From an uncultured Sphingomonadaceae bacterium (lineage in GTDB: Bacteria; Pseudomonadota; Alphaproteobacteria; Sphingomonadales; Sphingomonadaceae): 60,466 nucleotides of DNA. The notes under the pieces were generated by a model, which saw only the letters and a list, made by a program, of their open reading frames with translations, did no database searches and was not told the origin of the DNA. A program made the position numbers and the translations under genes. Location: NCBI GenBank assembly GCA_903871605.1, contig CAIQHF010000006.1, forward strand, positions 1 through 60,466. Reading direction: 5' to 3'. The number at the start of each line of letters is the position of its first letter. Positions within the stretch are counted from its first letter, which is position 1. Shown piece by piece: positions 10,174 through 19,221 of this stretch.

Positions 10174-10593
10174 TTATTGGTCGGGGGTGTCGGCGGATCG
10201 GATCACGTCGACGAAGCCCGCCAACTCGGCCATCGCCGAATCGAGGTCGTCGCGCTGGCGGCGCAGCTGCGCGATCCGCGCCTCGCATTTCTCGATCGTG
10301 ACGAGCCGCTGCGCATGGCGGCCGTCGCCGACGTCGTAGAGATCGATCATCTCGCGGATTTCGGCGAGGCTGAACCCGACGCGCTTGCCGCGCAGGATCC
10401 ACGCCAGCCGCGCGCGATCGCGCTTCGAATAGACGCGCGCCAAGCCGATCCGCTCCGGGGCGATCAGCCCCTCGTCCTCGTAGAAGCGCAGCGCGCGCGC
10501 GGTGACGCCGAACTCGGCGGCAAGATCGGTGATCGAATAGGAGTCGCGATTGCGCGCGTCGGGGGTGTCGATGGTGCCGGGGCCGCGGGTCAT
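10174..10593 (-). CDS. MerR-family transcriptional regulator of acyl-CoA catabolism (LiuR-like)
   Basis: A 139-residue MerR protein. The winged helix-turn-helix is at about 17-85 (YSITDLAAEFGVTARALRFYEDEGLIAP), followed by a dimerisation coiled coil (IEKCEARIAQLRRQRDDLD). There is no C-terminal ligand domain and no metal-binding Cys, which is typical of the small LiuR/CueR-size regulators paired with acyl-CoA dehydrogenases. It is first in an operon with the dehydrogenase and probably controls its own promoter through the inverted repeat just upstream. Control of leucine/isovalerate or fatty-acid breakdown is inferred from context only. Confidence 0.85.
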   Translation of the reverse strand: MTRGPGTIDTPDARNRDSYSITDLAAEFGVTARALRFYEDEGLIAPERIGLARVYSKRDRARLAWILRGKRVGFSLAEIREMIDLYDVGDGRHAQRLVTIEKCEARIAQLRRQRDDLDSAMAELAGFVDVIRSADTPDQ

Positions 10594-10606
10594 GGCGCCG
10601 CTTTAG

Positions 10607-10622
10607 TTGACGCTTACGTTAA
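10607..10622. promoter_or_regulatory. Candidate MerR (LiuR-type) operator
   Basis: The imperfect inverted repeat TTGACG-CTTA-CGTTAA lies 14 bases before the MerR start codon. It resembles the ACGT-rich palindromes bound by LiuR-type MerR regulators. Autoregulation of the MerR/acyl-CoA dehydrogenase operon is inferred. Confidence 0.5.
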
Positions 10623-10651
10623 GGGCAAGCCGCCACGGATAAGGACCTGCC

Positions 10652-10728
10652 GTTCCCCGGCGAAAGCCGGGGCCCAGAGTTTCGAACGCGGCGCCTGCAG
10701 CTCTGGGCCTCGGCTTCCGCCGGGGAAC
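10652..10728. repeat. Palindromic intergenic element, family A, copy 2
   Basis: It runs from GTTCCCCGGCGAAAGCCGGG to the inverse arm CTTCCGCCGGGGAAC. It lies between the MerR promoter region and the 3' end of hisI. Confidence 0.85.
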
Positions 10729-10736
10729 AGGATGGG

Positions 10737-11096
10737 TCAGATCCGCACCAGCCCGCCATCCTCGACGCGCCGATAGAAGCAGCTCGCCTCGCCGGTATGG
10801 CAGGCCGGCCCCGCGGGATGGACGATCAGCCAGATCGCGTCCTGGTCGCAGTCGACGCGAATCTCGCGGACGCTCAGCACATGCCCCGAGGTCTCGCCCT
10901 TCTTCCACAGCCGCCCGCGCGAGCGCGACCAGAACCAGGCCTCGCCCGATTCGATCGTCTTGGCCAGCGCCTCGGCGTTCATATGCGCGAGCATCAGCAG
11001 CTCGCCGGTCTCGACATGCGTCGCCACCGCCGTCACCAGCCCGTTGGCGTCATATTTCGGGTCGAGCATGGAACCCTGTTCGCGGTCGTTCGTCAT
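10737..11096 (-). CDS. hisI: Phosphoribosyl-AMP cyclohydrolase
   Basis: A 119-residue monofunctional HisI, third step of histidine synthesis (opens the purine ring of PR-AMP). Family motifs are all present: [29 protein letters not shown], the metal-binding DCDQDA (Mg2+/Zn2+), and the Zn ligands in [12 protein letters not shown]. It is not fused to HisE. It is divergent from purF, with about 94 bases between the starts, so the two purine/histidine genes may share a regulatory gap. Confidence 0.94.
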   Translation of the reverse strand: MTNDREQGSMLDPKYDANGLVTAVATHVETGELLMLAHMNAEALAKTIESGEAWFWSRSRGRLWKKGETSGHVLSVREIRVDCDQDAIWLIVHPAGPACHTGEASCFYRRVEDGGLVRI

Positions 11097-11190
11097 GAAC
11101 CTTCCGCTACCCCGCGATCAGGGGGGCGACAAGCAGCACTTCCCACCCTATATGCCCGCCAGCCCCCACAGCTGCGACGGACGCCCCTTG

Positions 11191-12648
11191 ATGCTCACGA
11201 CTCATCCCTATGATGACGACAAGCTGCGCGAAGAATGCGGCGTCTTCGGCATATACGGCGCCGATACCGCCGCCGCGGTGGTCGCGCTCGGCCTGCATGC
11301 GCTCCAGCACCGCGGGCAGGAGGCCGCCGGCGTCACCAGCTGGGATGGCCGCGAATTCCACACGCATCGCGCGATGGGCCATGTCGCGGGCAATTTCGAC
11401 CGCGACGAGGTGATCCGCGGGCTGCCCGGCCGCGTCGCGATCGGCCATGTCCGCTACGCCACCACCGGCGACACCGCGCTGCGCAACGTCCAGCCGCTCT
11501 ATGCCGAGCTCGCCTCGGGCGGCTTCGCGGTCGCGCACAATGGTAATATCTCCAATGCAATGAAGCTGCGCCGCGATCTCGTCCGCCGCGGCTCAATCTA
11601 CCAGTCGACCAGCGATACCGAGGTCATCATCCACCTGGTCGCCACCTCGACCTACCGCACGCTGCTCGACCGCTTCATCGACGCGCTCAAGCAGATCGAG
11701 GGCGCCTACAGCCTCGTCTGTCTCACCCCCGAGGGCATGATCGCCTGCCGCGATCCGCTCGGCATCCGCCCGCTGGTGATGGGCCGCGCGGGCGACGCCT
11801 ATGTGTTCGCCTCCGAGACGGTCGCGCTCGACATGGTCGGCGCGAGCTTCATCCGCTCGGTCGAGCCCGGCGAGATCGTCATCGTGTCGGAGAAGGGCAT
11901 CCGCTCGCACCGCCCGTTCGCGCCGATCAGCCCACGCCCCTGCATCTTCGAGCATGACTATTTCTCCCGCCCCGATTCGATCGTCGACGGCACCAGCGTG
12001 TACGCGGTGCGCAAGCAGATCGGCGCCGAGCTCGCCGGCGAGAACCCGGTCGAGGCGGACATCGTCGTCCCCGTCCCCGATTCGGGCACGCCGGCTGCGA
12101 TCGGCTATGCGCAGGCCTCGGGGATTCCGTTCGAGCTCGGCATCATCCGCTCGCATTATGTCGGCCGCACCTTCATCCAGCCGGGCGACGGCATCCGCCA
12201 CCTGGGCGTCAAGCTCAAGCACAACGCCAATCGCTCGCTGCTCGAGGGCAAGCGCATCATCCTGATCGACGATTCGATCGTGCGCGGAACGACCAGCCTC
12301 AAGATCGTCCAGATGGTGCGCGATGCCGGCGCCCGGCAGGTGCACATGCGCATCGCCTCGCCGCCGACGCGGCACAGCTGCTTCTACGGCGTCGACACCC
12401 CCGAGCGCGCCAAGCTGCTCGCCGCGCAGATGTCGGTCGCCGAGATGGCGGATTACATCAAGGTCGACAGCCTCGCCTTCCTGTCGATCGACGGCCTCTA
12501 CCGCGCGCTTGGCGAAGAGGGTCGCGACGAGGCCAAGCCGCAGCATTGCGACGCCTGCTTCACCGGCGACTATCCGACGCATCTGACCGACCAGGAGGAT
12601 GTCGCTCCGGGCGATCAGCTGTCGCTGCTGGGCGAGCGGGCGGCGTAG
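11191..12648 (+). CDS. purF: Amidophosphoribosyltransferase
   Basis: A 485-residue enzyme that commits PRPP to purine synthesis. Cys16 in EECGVFGIYG is the N-terminal nucleophile of the glutaminase domain exposed after removal of a short propeptide, as in Bacillus-type PurF. The PRPP-binding loop is LIDDSIVRGTT. Cysteines in RHSCFYG and HCDACFTGDYP match the Bacillus-type [4Fe-4S] ligands. The ATG at 11191 gives the family's expected short propeptide; longer upstream frames have none of its residues. A repeat and an SDR gene follow. Confidence 0.95.
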   Translation: MLTTHPYDDDKLREECGVFGIYGADTAAAVVALGLHALQHRGQEAAGVTSWDGREFHTHRAMGHVAGNFDRDEVIRGLPGRVAIGHVRYATTGDTALRNVQPLYAELASGGFAVAHNGNISNAMKLRRDLVRRGSIYQSTSDTEVIIHLVATSTYRTLLDRFIDALKQIEGAYSLVCLTPEGMIACRDPLGIRPLVMGRAGDAYVFASETVALDMVGASFIRSVEPGEIVIVSEKGIRSHRPFAPISPRPCIFEHDYFSRPDSIVDGTSVYAVRKQIGAELAGENPVEADIVVPVPDSGTPAAIGYAQASGIPFELGIIRSHYVGRTFIQPGDGIRHLGVKLKHNANRSLLEGKRIILIDDSIVRGTTSLKIVQMVRDAGARQVHMRIASPPTRHSCFYGVDTPERAKLLAAQMSVAEMADYIKVDSLAFLSIDGLYRALGEEGRDEAKPQHCDACFTGDYPTHLTDQEDVAPGDQLSLLGERAA

Positions 12649-12665
12649 CGCCCTCGCTCTCTCCT

Positions 12666-12746
12666 CGTTCGTGCCGAGCGAAGTCGAGGCACGGCTTTCA
12701 CGCGCCGCGCCTGCCTCACGTCCCTCGACGTCGCTCGGGACGAACG
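12666..12746. repeat. Palindromic intergenic element, family B, copy 1
   Basis: The arms are CGTTCGTGCCGAGCGAAGTC and its inverse ending GACGTCGCTCGGGACGAACG. It lies between purF and the SDR gene. Confidence 0.85.
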
Positions 12747-12756
12747 GAGTTTTGAG

Positions 12757-13467
12757 ATGACCCTCCCCCTCACCGGACAAGTCGCGCTGGTCACGGGCGC
12801 GTCGCGCGGCATCGGTGCCGCCACCGCCGAGGCGCTGGCCGCGCAGGGCGCGCATGTCGTGCTGACCGCGCGCACCGCAGGCGGGCTCGAGGAGGTCGAG
12901 GACCGCATCCACGCCGCCGGCGGCTCCGCCACGATCGCGCCGCTCGACCTTGCCGAGAGCGACTCCATCGCGCGGCTCGCCACCGCGATCGGGCAGCGCT
13001 GGCCGGCGCTCGACATCCTCGTGATGAACGCCGCGATGCTCGGCGAGCTGGCGCCGGTGCCCTCGATCGACGGCAAGCAGTTCAACCAGCTGCTCACGCT
13101 CAACCTGCTCGCCAACCAGGCGCTGATCACCAATTTCGATGCGATGCTGCGCAAATCGGCGCGCGCGCGGATCGTCGCGGTGACATCGAGCGTCGGTGCG
13201 CGCCCACGCGCCTATTGGGGCGCCTACGGGGCGTCCAAGGCGGCGCTCGAGACGCTGGTGCTGGCCTATGCCGACGAGGTCGAGGCGATCTCGGCGATCC
13301 GCGTCGCGATCGTCGATCCGGGCGCGACCGCGACGCCGATGCGCAAGGCGGCCTTCCCGGGCGAGGACCAGACGACGCTCAAGTCGGCGAGCGTGGTGGG
13401 CGAGGCGATCGCCAAGCTGGTGATCGGAGACTTCCCGACCGGCCATCGGATGCGGATCGACGCCTGA
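12757..13467 (+). CDS. SDR-family oxidoreductase
   Basis: A 236-residue classical short-chain dehydrogenase. The NAD(P)-binding Rossmann motif is TGASRGIG (about 14-21), the catalytic Ser is in VTSSVG, and the YxxxK pair is in YGASK. NAA in MNAAMLG is the structural Asn motif. The substrate cannot be told. It is separated from purF by a family B repeat, with its own ATG after GGAGTTTTGAG, so co-transcription is possible but not required. Confidence 0.85.
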   Translation: MTLPLTGQVALVTGASRGIGAATAEALAAQGAHVVLTARTAGGLEEVEDRIHAAGGSATIAPLDLAESDSIARLATAIGQRWPALDILVMNAAMLGELAPVPSIDGKQFNQLLTLNLLANQALITNFDAMLRKSARARIVAVTSSVGARPRAYWGAYGASKAALETLVLAYADEVEAISAIRVAIVDPGATATPMRKAAFPGEDQTTLKSASVVGEAIAKLVIGDFPTGHRMRIDA

Positions 13468-13469
13468 CT

Positions 13470-13567
13470 GTTCCCCGGCGAAGGCCGGGGCCCGGGCCCG
13501 CAGCGTGTGGCGAGCGCGGCGCTTAATCAAAAAGGTGGGGCCTGGGCCCCGGCCTGCGCCGGGGAAC
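13470..13567. repeat. Palindromic intergenic element, family A, copy 3
   Basis: It runs from GTTCCCCGGCGAAGGCCGGG to CCCCGGCCTGCGCCGGGGAAC. It fills the gap between the convergent SDR and photolyase genes. Confidence 0.85.
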
Positions 13568-13577
13568 CGGCTATTCT

Positions 13578-14951
13578 CTACCGCTTGGTCTGCGCATAGG
13601 CCGCCAGCGCCCGCTCGCGCGCCTCGCGGTGGCCGATCCGCTTCTCGGGATAGTCTTCGGGCCGGCATCCCGCCTCGTCGGGGTCGTGGATCGCCTCGTC
13701 CGACAGGTCCGCCAGCTCCGGCACCCATTCGCGAATATACGCCGCCGCATCGAATTTCTCGCTCTGCACCAGCGGCGCCATGATCCGCGAGAACATGTTC
13801 GAATCGACGCCCGATCCCGCGGTCCACTGCCAGTTGACGCTGTTGTTGCCGTAATCGGCGTCGACCAGACAGTCCCAGAACCAGCGCTCGCCTTCGCGCC
13901 AGTCGATCAGCAGATGCTTGATCAGGAAGCTCGCGGTGATCATCCGCACGCGGTTGTGCATCCAGCCCGTCGTCCAGAGCTGGCGCATCCCGGCATCGAC
14001 GATCGGATAACCGGTGCGCCCCTGCTGCCACGCGCGCAGATCGTCCTTCGCCGCTCGGCCGGTGCGCCACGGCATGTCGTCGAACTGCTCGCGCGTGTTC
14101 TCGCGGCCCACCTGCGGATATTGCGCGATGATATTCTGCGCATAGTCGCGCCACGCGACTTCGCCCAGGAAGGTCCGCACCGATCCGCCCGCATCGGCGA
14201 CGCGGTGCCAGACCTGCCGCGGCGAGAGCTCGCCGAAATGAAGGTGCGGCGACAGGCGCGAGGTGCCCTCCTCAGACGGCAGGTTGCGCGTCTGCTCGTA
14301 GCGCGCGGCATGATCGCGGAACGCGTCGAGCGCGGCATGCGCGCCATCCTCGCCCGGGGTCCAGTCGGCGAAGCCCTTAGCCCAATCGGGTTTGGTCGGC
14401 AGCAAATCCCATGACGCGAGCGTCTCGCTCTTGGGCCAGGCCGAGGGCGCCGGGATGTCGCGCGGCCGGCTGAGCGGCGCGTCGGGCGGCATGTGGTGCG
14501 ACAGCGCGCGCCAGAACGGCGTATAGATTTTGAACGGCTTGCCCGCGCCGGTGGTGATCGATCCCGGCGGCGCGAGTTGGTTGCCATCGTGCAGCGTGAG
14601 CTCGACCGATTTCGCGACCCTCTCCTCGGCCTTCAGCCACCAGGGCTCATAATGGCGGATTGCGTGGATGCAGGCGGCACCCGTCTCCTCGGCCAGTTCG
14701 GCGAGAACCGCATCCGCACGGCCGCGGCGCAGGATCAGACGCGACCCCTTGTCGCGCAGGCGTGCATCGAGCGCGGCGAGGCTGTGGTGCAGCCACCAAC
14801 GCGAGGCGCCGCCCATCGCGTGATCGCCGGGGGTCTCGTCGTCGAGCACATATACGGGGATGACCGGCCCCGCGTGGCACGCGGCGACCAAGGCGGGTTG
14901 GTCGGCGAGGCGCAGGTCCTGCCGGAACCAGAGGAGGACGGGAGTGGGCAT
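13578..14951 (-). CDS. phrB: Deoxyribodipyrimidine photolyase (CPD class I)
   Basis: A 457-residue photolyase/cryptochrome protein. The N-terminal alpha/beta photolyase domain begins VLLWFRQDLRLADQPAL. The C-terminal FAD-binding domain contains TSRLSPHLHFGELSPRQ, GRTGYPIVDAGMRQLWTTGWMHNRVRM and NNSVNWQWTAGSGVDSNMF, which include the FAD contacts and the Trp electron-transfer region. It repairs UV-induced cyclobutane dimers using blue light. The ATG at 14951 (MPTPVLLWF) is preferred over an upstream Arg-rich extension. It reads away from the KorA/KorB operon across a degenerate family A repeat. Confidence 0.92.
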   Translation of the reverse strand: MPTPVLLWFRQDLRLADQPALVAACHAGPVIPVYVLDDETPGDHAMGGASRWWLHHSLAALDARLRDKGSRLILRRGRADAVLAELAEETGAACIHAIRHYEPWWLKAEERVAKSVELTLHDGNQLAPPGSITTGAGKPFKIYTPFWRALSHHMPPDAPLSRPRDIPAPSAWPKSETLASWDLLPTKPDWAKGFADWTPGEDGAHAALDAFRDHAARYEQTRNLPSEEGTSRLSPHLHFGELSPRQVWHRVADAGGSVRTFLGEVAWRDYAQNIIAQYPQVGRENTREQFDDMPWRTGRAAKDDLRAWQQGRTGYPIVDAGMRQLWTTGWMHNRVRMITASFLIKHLLIDWREGERWFWDCLVDADYGNNSVNWQWTAGSGVDSNMFSRIMAPLVQSEKFDAAAYIREWVPELADLSDEAIHDPDEAGCRPEDYPEKRIGHREARERALAAYAQTKR

Positions 14952-14979
14952 TCGTGCCCTACGCGGCAACCGCCCCGCT

Positions 14980-15052
14980 GTTCCGCGACGCAGGCGGGGG
15001 CCAGGGTTTCGAGCGCTGTGCCCGCAGCCCTGGTTCCGCCTGCGCGGGCGTC
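14980..15052. repeat. Degenerate palindromic element, family A, copy 4
   Basis: The arms GTTCCGCGACGCAGGCGGGG and GGTTCCGCCTGCGCGGGCG are related to family A but mismatched at the ends. It lies between phrB and korB. Confidence 0.6.
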
Positions 15053-15062
15053 CGAGGCAGCG

Positions 15063-16094
15063 TCAGATGGTGTGCGGTTCCTTCTCGACCTGCCAGGTCT
15101 GGCCCGCCGAGATCAGCTTCTGCAGGTCGGCGGTCTTGCCCTTGGCGGCCTGCGCGTTCTGCGCGACCACCGCGCTCTCGAAGGTCGGCGCGGGCGAACG
15201 ATAGAGCACGCCGAGCGCGACGGGGAATGCGTCCGACGGCATCTCGACGAGCATGTGCGCGACCGACCGGTTGGTCTCGTCATGGACGATCACGCCCGCC
15301 CCCGCCCAGTCGCCGCCCTCGACATCGACCACCTTGAGCGTCAGCGCGGCGGTATCGAGCGCGAGGCCCTTGGCGCCGCCGTCGAACAGCATCGGCTTGC
15401 CGTTCTCGAGCCACAGCTGCTTGGCGGGCGCGGCCTTCTTGTCGGTGAAGCCCGCGAACACGTCGTCATTATAGACGATGCAATTCTGGTAGATCTCGAC
15501 GAAGCTCGCGCCCTTGTGCGCATGCGCGGCCTTGAGCACCGACACGAGATTCTTGTGAACGTCGATCCCGCGCGCGACGAAACGCGCGCCCGATCCCAGC
15601 GCGAAGGCGCAAGGATTGGCGGGGCGATCGACCGAGCCGAACGGCGTCGAGGGCGAGCGCGTGCCGACGCGCGACGTCGGCGAATATTGGCCCTTGGTCA
15701 GCCCGTAGATCTCGTTGTTGAACAGCAGTACCTGGCAATCGAGATTGCGGCGCAGCAGGTGCATCGTGTGGTTGCCGCCGATCGACAGCGCATCGCCGTC
15801 GCCGGTGATGATCCACACGTCGAGCTCCGGATTGGCGAGCTTGACCCCGGTCGCCACCGCCGGCGCGCGGCCGTGGATGGTATGGAAACCGTAGGTCTCC
15901 ATATAATAGGGAAAGCGCGACGAGCAGCCGATGCCGCTGACGAACACCGTGTTCTCGGGCTTGACGCCGAGTTCGGGCATCGTGCGCTGCACCGCTTTCA
16001 GCACGGCATAGTCGCCGCAGCCGGGGCACCAGCGCACCTCCTGGTCGGTCTCCCAATCCTTGGGCTTGGTGACGATGGCGGTCATGTCGTTCAT
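15063..16094 (-). CDS. korB: 2-oxoacid:ferredoxin oxidoreductase, beta subunit
   Basis: A 343-residue thiamine-diphosphate subunit. WCPGCGDYAVLKA opens the TPP domain, and GDGDALSIGGNH...NNEIYGLTKGQYSPTS supplies the TPP/Mg2+ site, typical of the 2-oxoglutarate/2-oxoacid:ferredoxin (KorB) group. With the alpha subunit it oxidatively decarboxylates a 2-oxoacid to acyl-CoA and reduces ferredoxin. It overlaps the alpha gene by four bases. No ferredoxin gene is adjacent. 2-Oxoglutarate is the likely substrate by family resemblance, but this is not proven. Confidence 0.87.
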   Translation of the reverse strand: MNDMTAIVTKPKDWETDQEVRWCPGCGDYAVLKAVQRTMPELGVKPENTVFVSGIGCSSRFPYYMETYGFHTIHGRAPAVATGVKLANPELDVWIITGDGDALSIGGNHTMHLLRRNLDCQVLLFNNEIYGLTKGQYSPTSRVGTRSPSTPFGSVDRPANPCAFALGSGARFVARGIDVHKNLVSVLKAAHAHKGASFVEIYQNCIVYNDDVFAGFTDKKAAPAKQLWLENGKPMLFDGGAKGLALDTAALTLKVVDVEGGDWAGAGVIVHDETNRSVAHMLVEMPSDAFPVALGVLYRSPAPTFESAVVAQNAQAAKGKTADLQKLISAGQTWQVEKEPHTI

Positions 16095-18121
16095 GCTGCG
16101 AAGTCCTGATTGTCGTTCGGCCCGGGCGTCAGCGCCAGACCATCCGTCACATTCTGCCCGTCGTCGAGACCCGCGACCGGTCCGGGCAATTGCGTCGTGT
16201 CGGCGTGCACCTCGCCGCCGACGGCCCCGCCGCCGAGCGCCTGCTCGATCGCCGCCTCGATCTCGGCGATGCGGAACGGCTGGCCCGACACCTTGTTGAG
16301 CGGCCTGGCGTCGACCAGAAACTGGTCGCGCAGCACCGTCTTGAGCTGGCCCGTGTTCATCTCGGGCACCAGTATCTTGCCGTAGCTCCGCAGAAGATCA
16401 CCAAGATTGGCGGGCAGCGGCCAGATGTGGCGGATGTGGACGTGGCTGACGTCGCGGCCGCGCGCGCGCAGCCGGCGCACCGCCTGGTGGATCGGGCCGA
16501 AGGTCGAGCCCCAGCCGACGACGACCAGCTTCGAGCCTTCCTCGCCGAGCGTCACCTCCTGCAGCGGGATGTGCGCGGCGATGCCGTCGACCTTGTCGCG
16601 GCGCGCGTCGGTCATCGCCTGGTGGTTCTCAGGGGCATAGTCGATATTGCCCGTGCCCTGCTGCTTCTCGATCCCGCCGATGCGGTGGAGCAGCCCCGGC
16701 GTCCCCGGCTTGACCCACGGCCGCGCGCCCTTGGCATCGCGGCCATAGGGCAGGAACGCCTCGCCCTCGGCGGGTGCGTCCTCTCGGAACGCGACGGGGA
16801 ACGGCGCATAGCCGGCCATGTCGGGCACCTTCCACGGCTCGGCGGCATTGGCGATATAACCGTCGGTGAGCAGCATCACCGGCGTCATGAACTGCGTCGC
16901 GATCCTCACCGCCTCGATCGCGCAGTCGAACGCATCGGCGGGCGAACGCGCCGCGATCACCGGCATCGGCGCATCGCCGTTGCGGCCATAGACGGCTTGG
17001 TAAAGATCGGACTGCTCGGTCTTGGTCGGCAGGCCCGTCGACGGCCCGCCGCGCTGCGAGTTGACGATCACCAGCGGCAGCTCGGTCATGATCGCAAGGC
17101 CGATCGCCTCGCCCTTGAGCGCGATGCCGGGGCCCGACGAGGAGGTGACGCCAAGCTTGCCCGCGTAGGAGGCGCCGATCGCGCTGGCGACCGCGGCGAT
17201 CTCGTCCTCGGCCTGGAAGGTGGTGACGCCATATTCCTTGAGCCGCGACAGATGGTGCAGGATCGCGGACGCCGGCGTGATCGGATAGCCGCCGAAGAAC
17301 ATGTCGACCTCGGCGAGCTTGGAGCCCGCGACGAGCCCGAGCGAGATGCTCTCGGCGCCCGTCACGGTGCGGTAGAGTCCCGGCTCGGAGGGCGCGGGCG
17401 CGAGCGCATGCTGCTTGAGCCCGCCCGCGACATCGCTGCCGATCTCGGCGGTCTCGCCGAACGCATGGCCGGCGTTGAGCGCGGCGACGTTCGCCTCGAC
17501 CAGCAGCGGCGACTTGGCGAACTTGGCCTTGAGCCAGTCGACGATCGGCTCGCGCGAGCGGTCGAACATCCACAGCGCAAGGCCGAGCGTCCACATATTC
17601 TTGCAGCGCAGCGCCTCCTTGTTGCCGAGCCCGAACGGCTTCACGGCATCCATGGTGAGCTGCGAGATGTTGAACGACATCAGCTGCCACCTGGCGAGGC
17701 TGCCGTCGGTCAGCGGGTTGGCGGCATATTTGGCCTTGGCGAGATTGCGCTCGTTGAACTCGCCCTCGTCGGCGATGATCAGCCCGCCTGGCTTCAGCGC
17801 CTCGACGTTCACCTTGAGACCGGCCGGGTTCATCGCGATCAACACGTCGGGCTGGTCGCCCGCGGTTTCGATCGCGGTCGAGCCGAAATTGATCTGGAAC
17901 GCCGACACGCCGAACAGCGTCCCCTGCGGCGCGCGGATCTCGGCGGGGAAATCGGGGAAGGTGGCGAGGTCGTTTCCGGCGAGCGCGGTCGACAGCGTGA
18001 ACTGCCCGCCGGTCAGCTGCATGCCGTCGCCGCTGTCGCCGGCGAAGCGCACGACGATCGATTCGGGAACGGGATGCGCGGAGGCCTCGCGGGGGGTGAG
18101 TTCGCGCGCGGCGGTGGCCAT
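16091..18121 (-). CDS. korA: 2-oxoacid:ferredoxin oxidoreductase, alpha subunit (gamma-alpha fusion)
   Basis: A 676-residue protein. The N-terminal gamma-type domain (about 20-210, VVRFAGDSGDGMQLTGGQF...) is fused to the pyrimidine-binding alpha domain (from about 245, GNxA-like LGLVAGSKLAEVDMFFGGYPITPASAIL), and a C-terminal transketolase-like domain III follows. This fused layout is that of two-subunit KorAB enzymes. SSSGPGIALKGEAIGLA and NSQRGGPSTGLPTKTEQSD are strong family signatures. It leads a two-gene operon with korB; the HDAC-like gene lies upstream on the same strand after about 100 bases. Confidence 0.87.
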   Translation of the reverse strand: MATAARELTPREASAHPVPESIVVRFAGDSGDGMQLTGGQFTLSTALAGNDLATFPDFPAEIRAPQGTLFGVSAFQINFGSTAIETAGDQPDVLIAMNPAGLKVNVEALKPGGLIIADEGEFNERNLAKAKYAANPLTDGSLARWQLMSFNISQLTMDAVKPFGLGNKEALRCKNMWTLGLALWMFDRSREPIVDWLKAKFAKSPLLVEANVAALNAGHAFGETAEIGSDVAGGLKQHALAPAPSEPGLYRTVTGAESISLGLVAGSKLAEVDMFFGGYPITPASAILHHLSRLKEYGVTTFQAEDEIAAVASAIGASYAGKLGVTSSSGPGIALKGEAIGLAIMTELPLVIVNSQRGGPSTGLPTKTEQSDLYQAVYGRNGDAPMPVIAARSPADAFDCAIEAVRIATQFMTPVMLLTDGYIANAAEPWKVPDMAGYAPFPVAFREDAPAEGEAFLPYGRDAKGARPWVKPGTPGLLHRIGGIEKQQGTGNIDYAPENHQAMTDARRDKVDGIAAHIPLQEVTLGEEGSKLVVVGWGSTFGPIHQAVRRLRARGRDVSHVHIRHIWPLPANLGDLLRSYGKILVPEMNTGQLKTVLRDQFLVDARPLNKVSGQPFRIAEIEAAIEQALGGGAVGGEVHADTTQLPGPVAGLDDGQNVTDGLALTPGPNDNQDFAA

Positions 18122-18224
18122 GATCAGGGGAACCTTGCGATGTGATCGCGCCCGCGGGCGCCTGTTGCTGGCGTCCTAGGCCCGTGCGGCGCCAGTCTCA
18201 ATGAAGAAAAAGTGGCCCGCGCCG

Positions 18225-19142
18225 TCACATCGCCTTCGCGGCACGGCTCGCATGCTCGTCGGCGAGGGCCAGCATCGAGGCGGCGTGGCGATGCGCGACC
18301 GCCATGCGATCATGACCGTAACCGCCGCCAAGCACGCTGGCGAGCGGGATGCCGCGCAGACCGGCGTGCCGCATCACCAGGCGGTCGCGCGCGCCAAGCC
18401 CCGCGTCGCTGAGCGCGAGCCGGCCGAGCCGATCGGCGGCGTGCGGATCGACTCCGGCCTGATACAGGATCAGATCGGGCGCCAGACGATCGATCAGCGG
18501 CGGCAGATGCGCGGCGAGCGCCGCCAGATAGGCGTCGTCGCCCGTTGCGTCGGGAAGCGCGATGTCGAGATCGGACACCGCCTTGCGCACCGGGAAATTC
18601 TTCTCGCCGTGCATCGAGAAGCTGACGATGTCGTCGCGCCCGGCGGTCAGCGCGGCGGTGCCGTCGCCCTGGTGGACGTCGAGATCGACCACGAGGACGC
18701 GCCGCACGCTCGCTTCCGCGATCAGCCGGTGCGCGGCGATGACGAGATCGTTGAATACGCAATAGCCCGCGCCGGTGTCGTGGAGCGCGTGATGGCTCCC
18801 GCCCGCGGCGTTGGCGGCATAGCCGATCCGCAGAGCGATCCGCGCGGCCAGCCAGGTTCCGCCCGGCGACAGCACCGCGCGCCGCGCTACCTTCGGTGTG
18901 ATCGGGAAGCCGATGCGCCGTTCCTTGTCGGGCGGGACGGCACAGTTCAGCACCTGTTCGACATAGTCGGCGTCGTGCACCGCCTCGATCCAGTGGCGCG
19001 GCATCGGTGCGGGGCGATGGATCTCGTAGGCCGCCTGCCGCTCGTCGAGCGCCAGCATCACGAGGCCATATTTGTCGTAGAGCATCCCCGTCCCGGGGGC
19101 CCCGGGCGCGACATAGTCGGGATGGTGGACGATATGCAGCAC
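18225..19142 (-). CDS. Histone deacetylase-fold amidohydrolase
   Basis: A 305-residue member of the arginase/HDAC fold. [19 protein letters not shown] holds the paired catalytic histidines. [13 protein letters not shown] gives the DxH zinc ligands, and the third zinc Asp is in [13 protein letters not shown]; the substrate-lid GGGYG follows. Bacterial members deacetylate polyamines, acetoin-related compounds or acetylated lysines. The substrate is not evident. It is divergent from the esterase gene. Confidence 0.86.
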   Translation of the reverse strand: MLHIVHHPDYVAPGAPGTGMLYDKYGLVMLALDERQAAYEIHRPAPMPRHWIEAVHDADYVEQVLNCAVPPDKERRIGFPITPKVARRAVLSPGGTWLAARIALRIGYAANAAGGSHHALHDTGAGYCVFNDLVIAAHRLIAEASVRRVLVVDLDVHQGDGTAALTAGRDDIVSFSMHGEKNFPVRKAVSDLDIALPDATGDDAYLAALAAHLPPLIDRLAPDLILYQAGVDPHAADRLGRLALSDAGLGARDRLVMRHAGLRGIPLASVLGGGYGHDRMAVAHRHAASMLALADEHASRAAKAM

Positions 19143-19221
19143 GATGTCTCCCTAACGCGCAGGGCCTCGACTTGTCGCCCGGCCTCGCCCTAAGACGAAG
19201 CCGAGTGCGCAGGAGTAGCCC

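Noticed and set aside
16190-18145. Long plus-strand frame opposite korA
   Set aside because: Antisense shadow; korA motifs are unambiguous on the minus strand.
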